The position numbers and the translations under genes were made by a program. This document shows positions 8,071-16,706 of a DNA stretch of 64,000 nt, piece by piece (position 1 is the stretch's first letter; the number at the start of each line of letters is the position of its first letter). The stretch lies in the IMG/VR virus record IMGVR_UViG_3300047557_002442, positions 37,220-101,219 of that record. The stretch is one strand, 5' to 3'. The stretch is from a virus. Below the pieces are notes generated by a model. It saw only the letters and a list, made by a program, of their open reading frames with translations, was not told the origin of the DNA and made no database searches.

Positions 8071-9063
8071 TTATGCCGCTTGACCCCAAACATCTGACCA
8101 ATCTCCAGATAGTGCACCTTTTGCATAATCAGTAGCACGGTTCTCAAAGAAGTTGGTATGTGTCGGAGCGTTAATCATCTCTTCGACCCAAGGCAATGGA
8201 TTCTTTTTGACTTTGAATATTCCCTTAAGACCTAGTGAGATCAATCTTCTATCTGCAATATATCGAATGTATTGTTTTACTTGTTCTGGTGTCAAATCTA
8301 TCATACTACTCATACCAAACGATAGATCAATAAACTTATCTTCAAGTTCAACCATTCTTTCTGCAATGGTATATATTTGTGATTTTAAATCGTCATTCCA
8401 TAGTTCGCGATTTTCTTCAATGTATGTTCTAAACAGCTTGATCATATTCTCAGCATGCATCGTTTCATCAACAATAGACCAAGTAACGATTTGACCCATA
8501 CCCTTCATCATTCCGTTACGTGGGAAGTTTAATAACATAATGAATGAGCTGAATAGTTGCATACCCTCAGTAAATGCAGAGAAGGCTGCAATGTTAGTGG
8601 CTACTGATTGTGGGGTACCATTCTTACTTGACAAATCCATGAAGTATTCATGCTTTGCCTTCATTGACTCATAATCTAGGAACTCACTATATGTTGTTTC
8701 AGGCATACCTAAGGTTTCAATAAGATGTGAGTATGCAGCAATGTGTAATGCTTCTCTCGCTGCAAATCCTAACAACATCATACGGACTTCAGGTTGTTGG
8801 AAGTATGGTAGATAGTTCGTAACATATCCACCGGCAACGTCAATATCGCCTTGTGTAAAGAACCTAAAGATATGTGTTAGAAATTGTTTCTGGGATGGTG
8901 TAATCTTATTTTTCCAATCTTTAACATCTTCCAGCATTGGTACTTCTGTATGCAACCAATGTGCTTGCTCATGTTGTAGCCAAGCTTCATATGCCCATGG
9001 ATAATTAAATGGCTTGAAAAAACTTCTATCTTCTGTTAACTTATACTTTACTTTCTTTATCAT
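8071..9063 (-). CDS. nrdB: Ribonucleotide reductase class Ia beta subunit
   Basis: 330 aa from the ATG at 9063, just after the preceding TAA; an alternative ATG at 9093 lies inside the upstream gene. Diiron ligands are visible as the HTEVPMLED acid, REALHIAAYSH (E-x2-H) and VDETMHAEN (E-x2-H). It supplies the tyrosyl radical to NrdA, encoded just upstream with a small zinc-ribbon gene between. Together they make dNDPs for phage DNA synthesis. Confidence 0.93.
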   Translation of the reverse strand: MIKKVKYKLTEDRSFFKPFNYPWAYEAWLQHEQAHWLHTEVPMLEDVKDWKNKITPSQKQFLTHIFRFFTQGDIDVAGGYVTNYLPYFQQPEVRMMLLGFAAREALHIAAYSHLIETLGMPETTYSEFLDYESMKAKHEYFMDLSSKNGTPQSVATNIAAFSAFTEGMQLFSSFIMLLNFPRNGMMKGMGQIVTWSIVDETMHAENMIKLFRTYIEENRELWNDDLKSQIYTIAERMVELEDKFIDLSFGMSSMIDLTPEQVKQYIRYIADRRLISLGLKGIFKVKKNPLPWVEEMINAPTHTNFFENRATDYAKGALSGDWSDVWGQAA

Positions 9064-9065
9064 TC

Positions 9066-9248
9066 TTAATATTTCCCGTCTGTTTTCATCCAACCTTTAC
9101 CTTTGTACTCAACACTTGGTGCAGCTAGAAATGTTCTTTCTAAACCATGTTTCTTACAAGTAGGACATTCAGTTGGATGAGGATCTTTGATAGATTTGTT
9201 TATTTCACAAAACTCACCACACATATTACATTTATAATCATATAGCAT
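9066..9248 (-). CDS. FmdB-family small zinc-ribbon protein
   Basis: 60 aa with CNMCGEFCE and CPTCKK, the two knuckles of the FmdB/CxxC_CxxC regulatory ribbon, and the typical Tyr-rich N-terminus (MLYDYKC). Located between nrdA and nrdB with 2-bp gaps, so co-translated with them. Role in reductase expression or redox is only inference. Confidence 0.75.
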   Translation of the reverse strand: MLYDYKCNMCGEFCEINKSIKDPHPTECPTCKKHGLERTFLAAPSVEYKGKGWMKTDGKY

Positions 9249-9250
9249 TA

Positions 9251-11053
9251 CTAACCCTCACAGGCAATACAGGTATCCCCTTCAGCAATTTGCTTAAGAT
9301 CGATCTCTTCAATAACTTGACGCTCTATCTTCTTAGCAACTTTGTCGGCTTTACCAATTTTTTCTGAACGGCAATAGTACAACGTTTTCAGACCCATCTT
9401 CCACGCCATAAAGTGTATAGCATGTAGATACTTAATATTGACGTTTGGTCTGAAGAAAAGATTTAGCGATTGTGCTTGATCAATGAACGCTTGACGATCG
9501 GCAGCATGCTGAATGATCCATCGTTGGTCGATCTCCATGGAAGTCTTGAAAACATCTTTTGTCCAGTCATCCATCCAATCCAGGTGTTGAACCGATCCAT
9601 CGTTTGCAATAATGGAACTCCATGTCTCATCATACCAACCTTCTTTCTCGTTCTCTGCTTGTTTACGAACAATCCTATCTAACCACTTGTTTTTGTTGAG
9701 GTATGAGCCAGATAATGTATCTTGTCTATAGGCATTTGCTCTATATGGTTCTATTGAAGGTGATGTATTACCCATAATAATAGAGCTAGAGGCATTAGGG
9801 GCAATAGCCATAAGATGAGAAAAACGATTACCAGTACCAACGGCATCTGGTGCTTCACCTCGCTCTGCACCAAGTTGTTTGTTTGCTTCATCCAGCTTCT
9901 CTCTCATATGTTTAAATATTTTAATATTTGTACTAGCTGCTAATGATGTTTCCCATGGAATGTTGTGCTTTTGTAAGTATGCATGATATCCTAAAGCACC
10001 AACACCAATTGACCTCTCTCTATTAGCACTGTGTATTGCACGACTTATTTCATTCGGTGCATTACTAATAAAGTGTGAAAGTACATTATCTAACATCTCA
10101 GCAACATCACGTAAGAACAATGGATCATCTTTCCATTCATCAAAGTATTCTAAGTTCACTGAAGACAAACAACATACTGCCGTACGATCTTTATCTGTTG
10201 GTAGAATAATTTCAGAACATAAGTTTGATTGTCTGATCTTCAACCCAAAACGCTTTTGCCATTCTGGCATCAATCTATTAGATGTATCAATATAATGGAT
10301 ATATGGTTCACCAGTCTGCATTCTCATTTCCAGAATACGCTGCCACAACTCTCTTGCAGGTACTTTATCGCGAACTTCACCATTGTGTGGATCTTTTAGT
10401 TCCCATGTATCATCAGCATCCTTATCAATCATACAACGCTCAATCAACTCCATGAAGTCGTCTGTAATATTGATACCATGATGAAGATTCAAACATCGCA
10501 TGTTTTGATCCCCAGTCGGTTTTCTCATCTCTAAGAAAATAAGGATGTCTGGGTGACTAATGTCCAAATAAGCAGCATAACTGCCGCGACGAGTCCTACC
10601 TTGACGATAAGCCAAACTACTTGCATCATAAGTTCTAAGATGAGGCATAACACCCACAGACTTATCATCAGCACTACGAATCCCAACGCCAATTCCAACA
10701 CCGCCTCCTAACATCGACAACCAATTGACTTCCGACAAACAATCAACCAACCCTTGTGCACTATCATGTAAGTAAGGCAGAAAACAAGAGATAGGAAGAG
10801 ACCTAGCACTACGCCCTGTAGACAAAATAGGAGTACTGTAAGATAACCAATGCTTGCTAGAATACTCATAAAGACGCTGAGCATGTTCTGGGTTAGATCC
10901 AAACTTCTTTGATACATATGCAAATCTTTCTTGTGGTGACTGTTCATTATCAAGCATGTACGATTCGCGTAATCTTTTGAGACCTAGTTCATCAAACAAA
11001 CTATCTCTGGTGGGATCTATCTTCACATCCCATTGAACATTTTCAATATCCAT
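9251..11053 (-). CDS. nrdA: Ribonucleotide reductase class Ia alpha subunit, lacking the ATP cone
   Basis: 600 aa against about 750 for T4 and E. coli NrdA. Active-site cysteines are in place: LPISCF (Cys90), NLCSEI (thiyl Cys, about residue 280) and VCCLSSVN. The radical-transfer pair is in LYYCRSE and the redox pair in the C-terminal tail (CIAC). The N-terminal allosteric ATP-cone is absent because SYMLDNEQ, normally after the cone, occurs near residue 31. Without it the enzyme should be insensitive to dATP shutdown, as known for some phage reductases. Confidence 0.93.
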   Translation of the reverse strand: MDIENVQWDVKIDPTRDSLFDELGLKRLRESYMLDNEQSPQERFAYVSKKFGSNPEHAQRLYEYSSKHWLSYSTPILSTGRSARSLPISCFLPYLHDSAQGLVDCLSEVNWLSMLGGGVGIGVGIRSADDKSVGVMPHLRTYDASSLAYRQGRTRRGSYAAYLDISHPDILIFLEMRKPTGDQNMRCLNLHHGINITDDFMELIERCMIDKDADDTWELKDPHNGEVRDKVPARELWQRILEMRMQTGEPYIHYIDTSNRLMPEWQKRFGLKIRQSNLCSEIILPTDKDRTAVCCLSSVNLEYFDEWKDDPLFLRDVAEMLDNVLSHFISNAPNEISRAIHSANRERSIGVGALGYHAYLQKHNIPWETSLAASTNIKIFKHMREKLDEANKQLGAERGEAPDAVGTGNRFSHLMAIAPNASSSIIMGNTSPSIEPYRANAYRQDTLSGSYLNKNKWLDRIVRKQAENEKEGWYDETWSSIIANDGSVQHLDWMDDWTKDVFKTSMEIDQRWIIQHAADRQAFIDQAQSLNLFFRPNVNIKYLHAIHFMAWKMGLKTLYYCRSEKIGKADKVAKKIERQVIEEIDLKQIAEGDTCIACEG

Positions 11054-11063
11054 AAAACCTCAG

Positions 11064-11648
11064 TTAATCTTTTTCGTTGTTGTAAATTTTGTCAAATAAT
11101 TTCTTTTGTTCCGTATACCACTCTTGCCAAGCCTTTGTCTGTTCTACTACTTCGTGGTAGATTCCGTAGTTTTCTGTGACGGTTCTTCCGACATCAGAGA
11201 TTTTAACTTCGGAGGTTCCTTCATAAGATTCGCTGGGGCTGTCGGGAACGACGGCTTTGGCGGCACTGTCATGAAGCAAGACGAAAGCATTAGGGACACG
11301 GCAATCATTGTCATACTTTGTAACGTATTGATCAACATACTTGACGATCTCATTTGTTTTCTCCTTAATCTGTATTATCTTTTTGTCATGCTTATCAGCT
11401 AACATTTTATTAAGATCTGTTGACTCTTGTTGGTATTGTTGAGCCTTTGCCTCCAATATAGCTATTTGTTCTCTCATATCCTTTTGACCAAATATGAGGC
11501 CTTCCAAGAATACTGAAGCACAAAATATTAAAGCTGCTATTGGATATAATAGTATACTTCTCAATATCGATGCTACTATTATACCACCAATTCCTACAAA
11601 AAGCAATAGATGAACTACCCAATCTGGGATTAAATTTATCACCCACAT
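11064..11648 (-). CDS. i-spanin-like inner-membrane protein (Rz-type)
   Basis: 194 aa. Two hydrophobic N-terminal stretches (about residues 9-28 and 30-52) are followed by a long coiled-coil region (EAKAQQYQQESTDLNKM onward). That is the plan of an inner-membrane spanin. The decisive point is a second gene with lipoprotein signal nested in another frame. In Rz/Rz1 systems the pair fuses inner and outer membranes at the last lysis step. The 2-TM N-terminus is unusual for Rz. Confidence 0.65.
   Translation of the reverse strand: MWVINLIPDWVVHLLLFVGIGGIIVASILRSILLYPIAALIFCASVFLEGLIFGQKDMREQIAILEAKAQQYQQESTDLNKMLADKHDKKIIQIKEKTNEIVKYVDQYVTKYDNDCRVPNAFVLLHDSAAKAVVPDSPSESYEGTSEVKISDVGRTVTENYGIYHEVVEQTKAWQEWYTEQKKLFDKIYNNEKD
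11147..11353 (-). CDS. Nested o-spanin-like lipoprotein (Rz1-type)
   Basis: 68 aa, wholly inside the i-spanin gene in a different frame. AAGGAG lies 7 bases before the ATG at 11353, a better site than most genes here. It has a signal peptide ending in lipobox MLSSC (Cys26) and a proline-rich mature part (TVPPKPSFP, KEPPK), exactly the Rz1 plan. It would be lipidated, sent to the outer membrane and bind the i-spanin. The nested layout matches lambda Rz/Rz1. Confidence 0.72.
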   Translation of the reverse strand: MRSSSMLINTLQSMTMIAVSLMLSSCFMTVPPKPSFPTAPANLMKEPPKLKSLMSEEPSQKTTESTTK

Positions 11649-11656
11649 ACTAACTC

Positions 11657-12325
11657 CTATTGATTTGTGAACTCGTCTATCATTGGAAACACTTCACTGA
11701 TTACCTTTGCACAAGCAATAGCTATATCAGCATGTTCCTTCTGTGTTCCGTTGGCAGAACGGAGTTCTATGTAATGTACCCATGAACGAAGTGTTCCGTT
11801 CATATATAAGCGAGAAACGGTGTTTCCTTCTGGTAATACTGCACGTGCTTGCTCTTTTGCAATCCCATTACTGATTGCCCATTGGTAGGCACGCTTTGCT
11901 TCCATAATAACAGAAAGCTGTCTATTTTCCCACTCTTCCTTCAAATATTCATCATCTGTTTCTACTGAGTTTTGACGATTCACTGGATCTTGAAGTCTTG
12001 CTTCTCTTACCTCAAAATCAAGGTCTGATGTCGGATCTGCATAGCGCTGACTAAATTCTTGGAATGAAAATGATCTATGACGAAGCATTTGTCTAGCTAT
12101 ATCACGGGTTGTAGTAATCTCGAGACATAGAGAGACCATCTCAAGAGGTGACCAATGTTTATGCTTTGTAAGATAGCGAATCAGTTTCTCACTTGTTTCT
12201 GTATTGTATTGATTTGCTGGATTTGATACTCGTGCACAGAATGCTACTAAATCTTGAGCATCTTCGAGTCCTTGCTGTTTTACTTCATCATGTGGTTGGG
12301 AGTAACTGATCAGTTTTATTTTCAT
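11657..12325 (-). CDS. thyX: Flavin-dependent thymidylate synthase
   Basis: 222 aa, normal ThyX length. The signature RHRSFSFQEFSQRY (RHRx7S type) is near residue 84, and EQARAVLPEG with the downstream TLRSWVHYI forms the rest of the active site. ThyX methylates dUMP using FAD, NADPH and methylenetetrahydrofolate. T4 itself encodes the unrelated Td, so this is a marine-phage-type replacement. Located between the spanins and primase in the same operon. Confidence 0.93.
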   Translation of the reverse strand: MKIKLISYSQPHDEVKQQGLEDAQDLVAFCARVSNPANQYNTETSEKLIRYLTKHKHWSPLEMVSLCLEITTTRDIARQMLRHRSFSFQEFSQRYADPTSDLDFEVREARLQDPVNRQNSVETDDEYLKEEWENRQLSVIMEAKRAYQWAISNGIAKEQARAVLPEGNTVSRLYMNGTLRSWVHYIELRSANGTQKEHADIAIACAKVISEVFPMIDEFTNQ

Positions 12326-12326
12326 T

Positions 12327-13322
12327 TCATACCTTTTTCCATGTTGCCATTCTTGCTTTTGCTGCTAAGCCTTGAAAGACGTTTTCATCTATAATCTTTT
12401 TGTAAGTACTAAGACCACTCATAACCATTTCATTTATATCTTTGTAAGGTATATATTCGGGCCATATGGCAACTTTATAACCTTGATCGATATATTTTTC
12501 TATCCTTCTAACAATCTCTTTATTACGAGGCTCATTATCAAACACAATAACTGCGTTGTCCTTATTGAGATCGGTAGGTAGATCTGCCCCTGCCATTGCG
12601 ATTGCATTAGGCAGAAACATAGAGTCAATTGGACCTTCCGTTACGTAGAAAGTCTTGTTCATATCTACAGAATCAAGACCAAATAGCTTTGGTTTTGAAT
12701 CGTCAATAACTATAGTTATATATCTAATTCCATCTTTAGAAAAACTTCTTCCTTGCAGGGCGAATAAAGTCCCTTCTTTATCGATAAACGGAATAACCAT
12801 GCGGGGTTCATCGATGCTGGCATCAAATTTATCTGGAATGAAAGTATTGACCCATGCTTTAAATTTTGGTACATAAAATAATTTTGCATGGAATGGAGTT
12901 GGAATTAATCTTGAGTCAACATACTGTTTTGCAGGATGATCCGGTCTTAACTGTGATACCTTCTTTAACATCTTGAGAGGAGACTCTTTGATAAACTTTG
13001 GCTTCTCGAAAGATGTTATATCAATAGGCTTTTGCTCTTGTGGAGTATGCTTAGCTACAAATCTTTCTTGAGCATATTCTTTATAGAGAGTTGGATCTAA
13101 TGTCTTAATAAAGTTACCGAGTGACATTGATGCGCCACAGTTATGACAATAGAATACTGTTTTATCAGCTTTACTAAGGATATAACCACGGGTTTTTGAT
13201 TTTTTAGTATGAGAATCCCCACATAGAGGACATCTGAAGTTATAGACGTTGTTTGTCTGTTTTTTGAAGCGTTCTAGTCTAGGGGAGAGTAAGTTTGCGT
13301 ATTTGTAATCAATAAAGTCCAA
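12327..13322 (-). CDS. 61: DNA primase (T4 gp61-like)
   Basis: 331 aa against 342 for T4 gp61. The N-terminal zinc-binding domain has CPLCGDSH and CHNCG knuckles. The TOPRIM region shows YVTEGPIDSMFL (catalytic Glu) near residue 228 and VIVFDNEPRN (Asp motif) near residue 259. It makes RNA primers for the gp41-type helicase encoded at 60.8 kb. A strong sigma70-like promoter with an inverted repeat lies directly upstream. Confidence 0.88.
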   Translation of the reverse strand: MDFIDYKYANLLSPRLERFKKQTNNVYNFRCPLCGDSHTKKSKTRGYILSKADKTVFYCHNCGASMSLGNFIKTLDPTLYKEYAQERFVAKHTPQEQKPIDITSFEKPKFIKESPLKMLKKVSQLRPDHPAKQYVDSRLIPTPFHAKLFYVPKFKAWVNTFIPDKFDASIDEPRMVIPFIDKEGTLFALQGRSFSKDGIRYITIVIDDSKPKLFGLDSVDMNKTFYVTEGPIDSMFLPNAIAMAGADLPTDLNKDNAVIVFDNEPRNKEIVRRIEKYIDQGYKVAIWPEYIPYKDINEMVMSGLSTYKKIIDENVFQGLAAKARMATWKKV

Positions 13323-13328
13323 TATATA

Positions 13329-13372
13329 ATCCTTTCGCTTAACAGCGTTATTATACTGCTAAACGAAAGGAT
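13329..13372. repeat. 17-bp inverted repeat overlapping the primase promoter
   Basis: Left arm 13329-13345 and right arm 13356-13372 match at 15 of 17 positions when one is reverse-complemented (core CCTTTCG...CGAAAGG). The 10-base loop contains the -10 box. This looks like an operator for a dimeric repressor or a 5'-leader hairpin. Confidence 0.6.
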
Positions 13373-13379
13373 AAGTCAA
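13350..13379 (-). promoter_or_regulatory. Sigma70-like promoter of the primase-thyX-nrd operon
   Basis: -35 TTGACT (13379-13374), 18-bp spacer, -10 TATAAT (13355-13350). It directs transcription into the primase gene (ATG at 13322). Confidence 0.7.
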
Positions 13380-13381
13380 CT

Positions 13382-13609
13382 TTATTTTATTAAATGTGAT
13401 ATGATGTATCCAATAACGATTCCACCACCGATAACCATCCATCTCCATTTTTCGAGATTGGTTAGTCTTTCCTCGATGTTAATGAAATGCCTCATCAAAG
13501 CATCATGCTGCTCTTTTTGTTCTGCTCTGAGCTCTTTGATGTCTGTTGCTATATTTTTTACTTCATTTTCCAAGACGGCAATCCTCGCTACTGAATCATA
13601 CATTTCCAT
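13382..13609 (-). CDS. Coiled-coil membrane protein (XhlA/hemolysin-like)
   Basis: 75 aa: an N-terminal coiled coil (VARIAVLENEVKNIATDIKE) and a single C-terminal transmembrane helix (WMVIGGGIVIGYIIS). This is the plan of XhlA-type proteins found next to phage holins, and a holin-like gene is just upstream. Probably a lysis-associated membrane protein. GGAGAA lies 9 bases before the ATG. Confidence 0.6.
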   Translation of the reverse strand: MEMYDSVARIAVLENEVKNIATDIKELRAEQKEQHDALMRHFINIEERLTNLEKWRWMVIGGGIVIGYIISHLIK

Positions 13610-13614
13610 GACAA

Positions 13615-13899
13615 CTATTCTCCAGCTTGATCAGATCCGGACTTGATAGCTTCAACTTTTTCTTGTCCACGTGTCCATGCACTGATACCTAAAATAGCAC
13701 CAAATGCAATATGTATCAATCCACCACCTTGCAATGTTAATGATTGCCACATAGCAATATGTTGACCTGGATTCCAGAATTGTAACAGGTTAAAAAGTAC
13801 TGGACCAAGAATAAAATCAAAAATATTGATAGCCATATATGTTACTGCCATCATAGGACGCCATTTCGTGGTCATCCAATCTTCTTTTTTAGCTGCCAT
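13615..13899 (-). CDS. Holin-like three-helix membrane protein (GTA_holin_3TM type)
   Basis: 94 aa from the ATG at 13899 (AAGGA upstream; an upstream in-frame ATG at 13929 lacks a good site). The pattern WRPMMAVTYMAINIFDFI, LFNLLQFWN, then WQSLTLQGGGLIHIAFGAILGISAW matches the three-helix holin family known from gene-transfer agents and T4-like marine phages. It would form the inner-membrane lesion that releases the endolysin, which is not in this window. Confidence 0.7.
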   Translation of the reverse strand: MAAKKEDWMTTKWRPMMAVTYMAINIFDFILGPVLFNLLQFWNPGQHIAMWQSLTLQGGGLIHIAFGAILGISAWTRGQEKVEAIKSGSDQAGE

Positions 13900-13918
13900 G
13901 TTTTTTCCTTTGTTATTA

Positions 13919-14164
13919 TTATACCACACTTGCTGCTGTTATTAGCCCATTTAAGACTTCATTGAGCAATTGTTTTTCCGCTGCAGCTGCAGCATTATCT
14001 GCAATTACTTCTTGGGATTTCAAGTCTTTCAATAGTTCTACATATTCGGGCTGGGACATTAAACCAGCCTCATATAATGTTTTATACTTATCTGCCTTGT
14101 CGGCCAGTCCTTTTACGTATTCACTACTTACATCTGAGAATTCTGATAGAAATTGTTTACTCAT
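13919..14164 (-). CDS. 81-aa hypothetical helical protein
   Basis: Predicted almost entirely helical, with an alanine-rich centre (IADNAAAAAEKQ). It overlaps the lipoprotein gene upstream by four bases. No family recognised. Its place between the holin-like gene and a lipoprotein suggests a lysis or virion accessory role only. Confidence 0.5.
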   Translation of the reverse strand: MSKQFLSEFSDVSSEYVKGLADKADKYKTLYEAGLMSQPEYVELLKDLKSQEVIADNAAAAAEKQLLNEVLNGLITAASVV

Positions 14165-14544
14165 TTTGGTTTCCTTACTACACTATATTGAATAGCTTTG
14201 GCGGAATCATGAATGGTTCTGAGCTTAATCTTGCAATACTCCTCACTCACGGGTTCACCACTAGCATATCTACTTTTGAGACCTTTTGTTATCTCAACCA
14301 AAGACTTTGCCATGTTGACAGTTTCATCATTATATGGTGTTACTGAGTCATAATTATAAAATTCAACAGATTGAATATACAATTCACTGGATATAACAAT
14401 CATTGAGTCTTTTTGTTCACAGTCAGCCAACTCAGCAGTTGTTCTAATTTTATTCACAAGCATGTGCTCAGTATCATTATATCTTGCCATGTTTAGTATT
14501 GAGCAGCCTGTTAATAACAATGCCATTAAGGTTATTCTAATCAC
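14161..14544 (-). CDS. Small lipoprotein, unknown function
   Basis: 127 aa with a short signal and lipobox LLTGC (Cys14). The mature part is helical and charged, with two further cysteines. It overlaps both neighbours by four bases. Likely outer-membrane or periplasmic; possibly related to superinfection exclusion or lysis, but nothing in the sequence decides. Confidence 0.6.
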   Translation of the reverse strand: MIRITLMALLLTGCSILNMARYNDTEHMLVNKIRTTAELADCEQKDSMIVISSELYIQSVEFYNYDSVTPYNDETVNMAKSLVEITKGLKSRYASGEPVSEEYCKIKLRTIHDSAKAIQYSVVRKPK

Positions 14545-15068
14545 TTTGGTGGACTCCTTCTCTCAATAGTCTTCATTAAATTAAATTTGTTTTTACGTCG
14601 CTTGATAATACCAGGAGGTTCACCCTGAGCTCCAACACCAACCCCTGCTATCTTGCCACCACTTACGACGTTAGCAGGACCCGCAGCTTCACCTTCCTCA
14701 TTTAGTTGCCTTTGCACCAAATGAATATAGTTTGGTAACATGTTTTCAACAACCAAAAACATCTCATCATCATCAAGATCCCTTAGGTAGGACTCTTCAC
14801 GTAGCAACAAAAGAGCAGCAGCATAAGATGCTATTCTTGTCTTACCACCAGGTACTGTTCCTAGTAGTTTCTTTAGATTTGCAACAAGCCTGTCAAAGTA
14901 TCTCCACGAATTCTTTTCTTCCATGGTTTTTAATGTTGAAGACTTTCTTAAAACCTTACCATTCTTATCAATGATACCATATTTGTAGGCATCCCATTTT
15001 TCAAATGGAGTTGCAAGTCTCTTGATAAACTGATACGTAACAAACGTGTCAACTACTGGACCCGACAT
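14541..15068 (-). CDS. Conserved T4-like marine phage virion protein
   Basis: 175 aa. FVTYQFIKRLATPFEKWDAYK, then WRYFDRLVANLKKLLGTVPGG and SYAAALLLLREE, is a strongly conserved pattern in T4-like cyanophage and pelagiphage proteins annotated as structural. No enzymatic motif. It ends in a glycine-rich, then basic tail. It abuts the next conserved gene with an ATG/stop overlap. Confidence 0.65.
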   Translation of the reverse strand: MSGPVVDTFVTYQFIKRLATPFEKWDAYKYGIIDKNGKVLRKSSTLKTMEEKNSWRYFDRLVANLKKLLGTVPGGKTRIASYAAALLLLREESYLRDLDDDEMFLVVENMLPNYIHLVQRQLNEEGEAAGPANVVSGGKIAGVGVGAQGEPPGIIKRRKNKFNLMKTIERRSPPK

Positions 15069-15463
15069 TATATTTTCCTTAGTGCCTGTACAATTCCTTC
15101 ATCCAACGGGATGTCTGATACACTTATGTTCTTACCATCTATTCCAATGTTATATACAAAATCTGGACAATAGTTTAGTAAAACAAGAAATGGAATTAAG
15201 TACGAGTAATATTTGTTTAATTTAAAAAATAACATCCGTGTTGTTGCTGGAACACCAAATGTATTATATAAAATTATTATATGGTTAAGGATGAGTCTCT
15301 CTTTGAGATCACCCTCTTCCTCATATCTACTAAACAACCTTTTTATATACTTGAACCTATTAAGGTCCTCATAAAATTCTAGCGTACTAAAACATGATGG
15401 GTTGTCATAATTCTTAGCCGCATATAATAAAAAGTTTGTTTCATCAAGTTTATCGCTGTGCAT
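15068..15463 (-). CDS. Conserved T4-like phage protein (DUF7207-like)
   Basis: 131 aa. FLLYAAKNYDNPSC, YIKRLFSRYEEEGDLKERLILNHIIILYNTFG and TRMLFFKL form a pattern recurring next to the preceding virion protein in marine T4-like phages. All helical, no catalytic motif. Function unknown; assignment to the DUF is from memory. Confidence 0.6.
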   Translation of the reverse strand: MHSDKLDETNFLLYAAKNYDNPSCFSTLEFYEDLNRFKYIKRLFSRYEEEGDLKERLILNHIIILYNTFGVPATTRMLFFKLNKYYSYLIPFLVLLNYCPDFVYNIGIDGKNISVSDIPLDEGIVQALRKI

Positions 15464-15469
15464 TATATA

Positions 15470-15829
15470 CTACCAAGTTTCGAGCAGAGCCCTCTTCCAT
15501 GTATTTGTCGACACACAAACATACACATACGTGTTACCAAATCTAACTTCACCTGTTGTACCATTTGCACTGGCACTTGCTGGTATATTGTTTAGATTAG
15601 CAACAGATACTTTTGTTGATATGGTCAACGTGTCAATCGTAGCTGTATTGGATACTGTTACTGCATGTTTCAATCCAACTGGCGTTGATACATTAGCGAA
15701 AAAATTTGATACAGTTACTTTTTTGTTACTCGGGCTAGTGTTGGGGCTATCTACTACCATGAGTAGATCGTCCCCAGACACACTCGTGAGCCCTTGTAAA
15801 TCAGTAATTTTTTTAGCTTGCGTAGCCAT
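15470..15829 (-). CDS. Short virion/tail-fibre-like protein
   Basis: 119 aa. The N-terminus (KKITDLQGLTSVSGDDLLMVVD) is typical of phage fibre and baseplate proteins that open with a short attachment helix. A beta-rich Ser/Thr/Asn region and a C-terminal GTTGEVRFGNTYVYVCVSTNTWK cap follow, a motif common at the ends of phage fibre proteins. Probably a minor structural protein. Confidence 0.6.
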   Translation of the reverse strand: MATQAKKITDLQGLTSVSGDDLLMVVDSPNTSPSNKKVTVSNFFANVSTPVGLKHAVTVSNTATIDTLTISTKVSVANLNNIPASASANGTTGEVRFGNTYVYVCVSTNTWKRALLETW

Positions 15830-15831
15830 TA

Positions 15832-16668
15832 TTATGCGTCAGGTAATACATCGTCATCGGAGCCATCTGTACTAATAGAACCCATAGCAACCAGAGTTTC
15901 GTATTGTACACGACCAGCACGGCCACCAGAACCAACAGTACGCAACACCCAACCAGCGTGTGCTACACCTTTGTTCTGAGCACCACCTACTACAGCAACA
16001 CCAGTAGCTGTTTCACCAGTTAATGTATGACCAGTTTCACTGACACTTGCTGTTAAATCTATTACGTCACCAGAAGGTGTAGCAGCTAGTTTGATAGTTG
16101 TTGAGTTGGCAGCAACTACATAATATTTAACACCTGATGTTAGACCTCCAACAACAGTATTACCAGCAGCAACAGTATATGTTAGTGCATCCCCTACCTG
16201 AAACTTAGTATTTGCAGTTGTCAGAGCAATAGTATCATTTGTATTTGAAACGGCACTCAAAGCATTAAATGTGATGCCTGTTGGTGCTGCAATTGCTACC
16301 GTTGGATTTGTTTCATAGCTAGATCCAGCAGCAGTAATATTCAGAAGTGTAATTTTACCTGTAGATAGATTAGCAAACGCATTAGCTGTTGCTGATGCAC
16401 CACCGCCACCACTGATTGTTACAGTAGCATTGCCTGTATATCCAGAGCCAGCTGATGTAATAATCAACTGCGCTACGTTACCAGAACCAACGGCATCTTC
16501 TGTTGGGTCTACAGCAAACATACCTGTTGTGACATTGGTAATAAATGCATCTGGTGTTGTGTTATCGTATAGGTTATCTCTATTTGTTGTATTTGGTGCC
16601 AACTTTACACTTGTTGGAGCCCAAAGCACGCTGTTAGAAGCAGCGTCTGATTTTCCCCATTGAGACAT
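15832..16668 (-). CDS. Virion structural protein, decoration-like
   Basis: 278 aa, low complexity and rich in Thr/Ala/Gly. It begins MSQWGKSDAASN and ends with GWVLRTVGSGGRAGRVQYETLVAM and an acidic DGSDDD tail, both seen in T4-like marine phage structural proteins. The middle has glycine-rich beta repeats (GSGYTGNATVTISGGGG). AAGGAGA lies 9 bases before the ATG. Probably a capsid or tail surface protein. Confidence 0.65.
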   Translation of the reverse strand: MSQWGKSDAASNSVLWAPTSVKLAPNTTNRDNLYDNTTPDAFITNVTTGMFAVDPTEDAVGSGNVAQLIITSAGSGYTGNATVTISGGGGASATANAFANLSTGKITLLNITAAGSSYETNPTVAIAAPTGITFNALSAVSNTNDTIALTTANTKFQVGDALTYTVAAGNTVVGGLTSGVKYYVVAANSTTIKLAATPSGDVIDLTASVSETGHTLTGETATGVAVVGGAQNKGVAHAGWVLRTVGSGGRAGRVQYETLVAMGSISTDGSDDDVLPDA

Positions 16669-16706
16669 TTGTCTTTCTCCTTAATTTGTACTTTTATATT
16701 TAGTTG

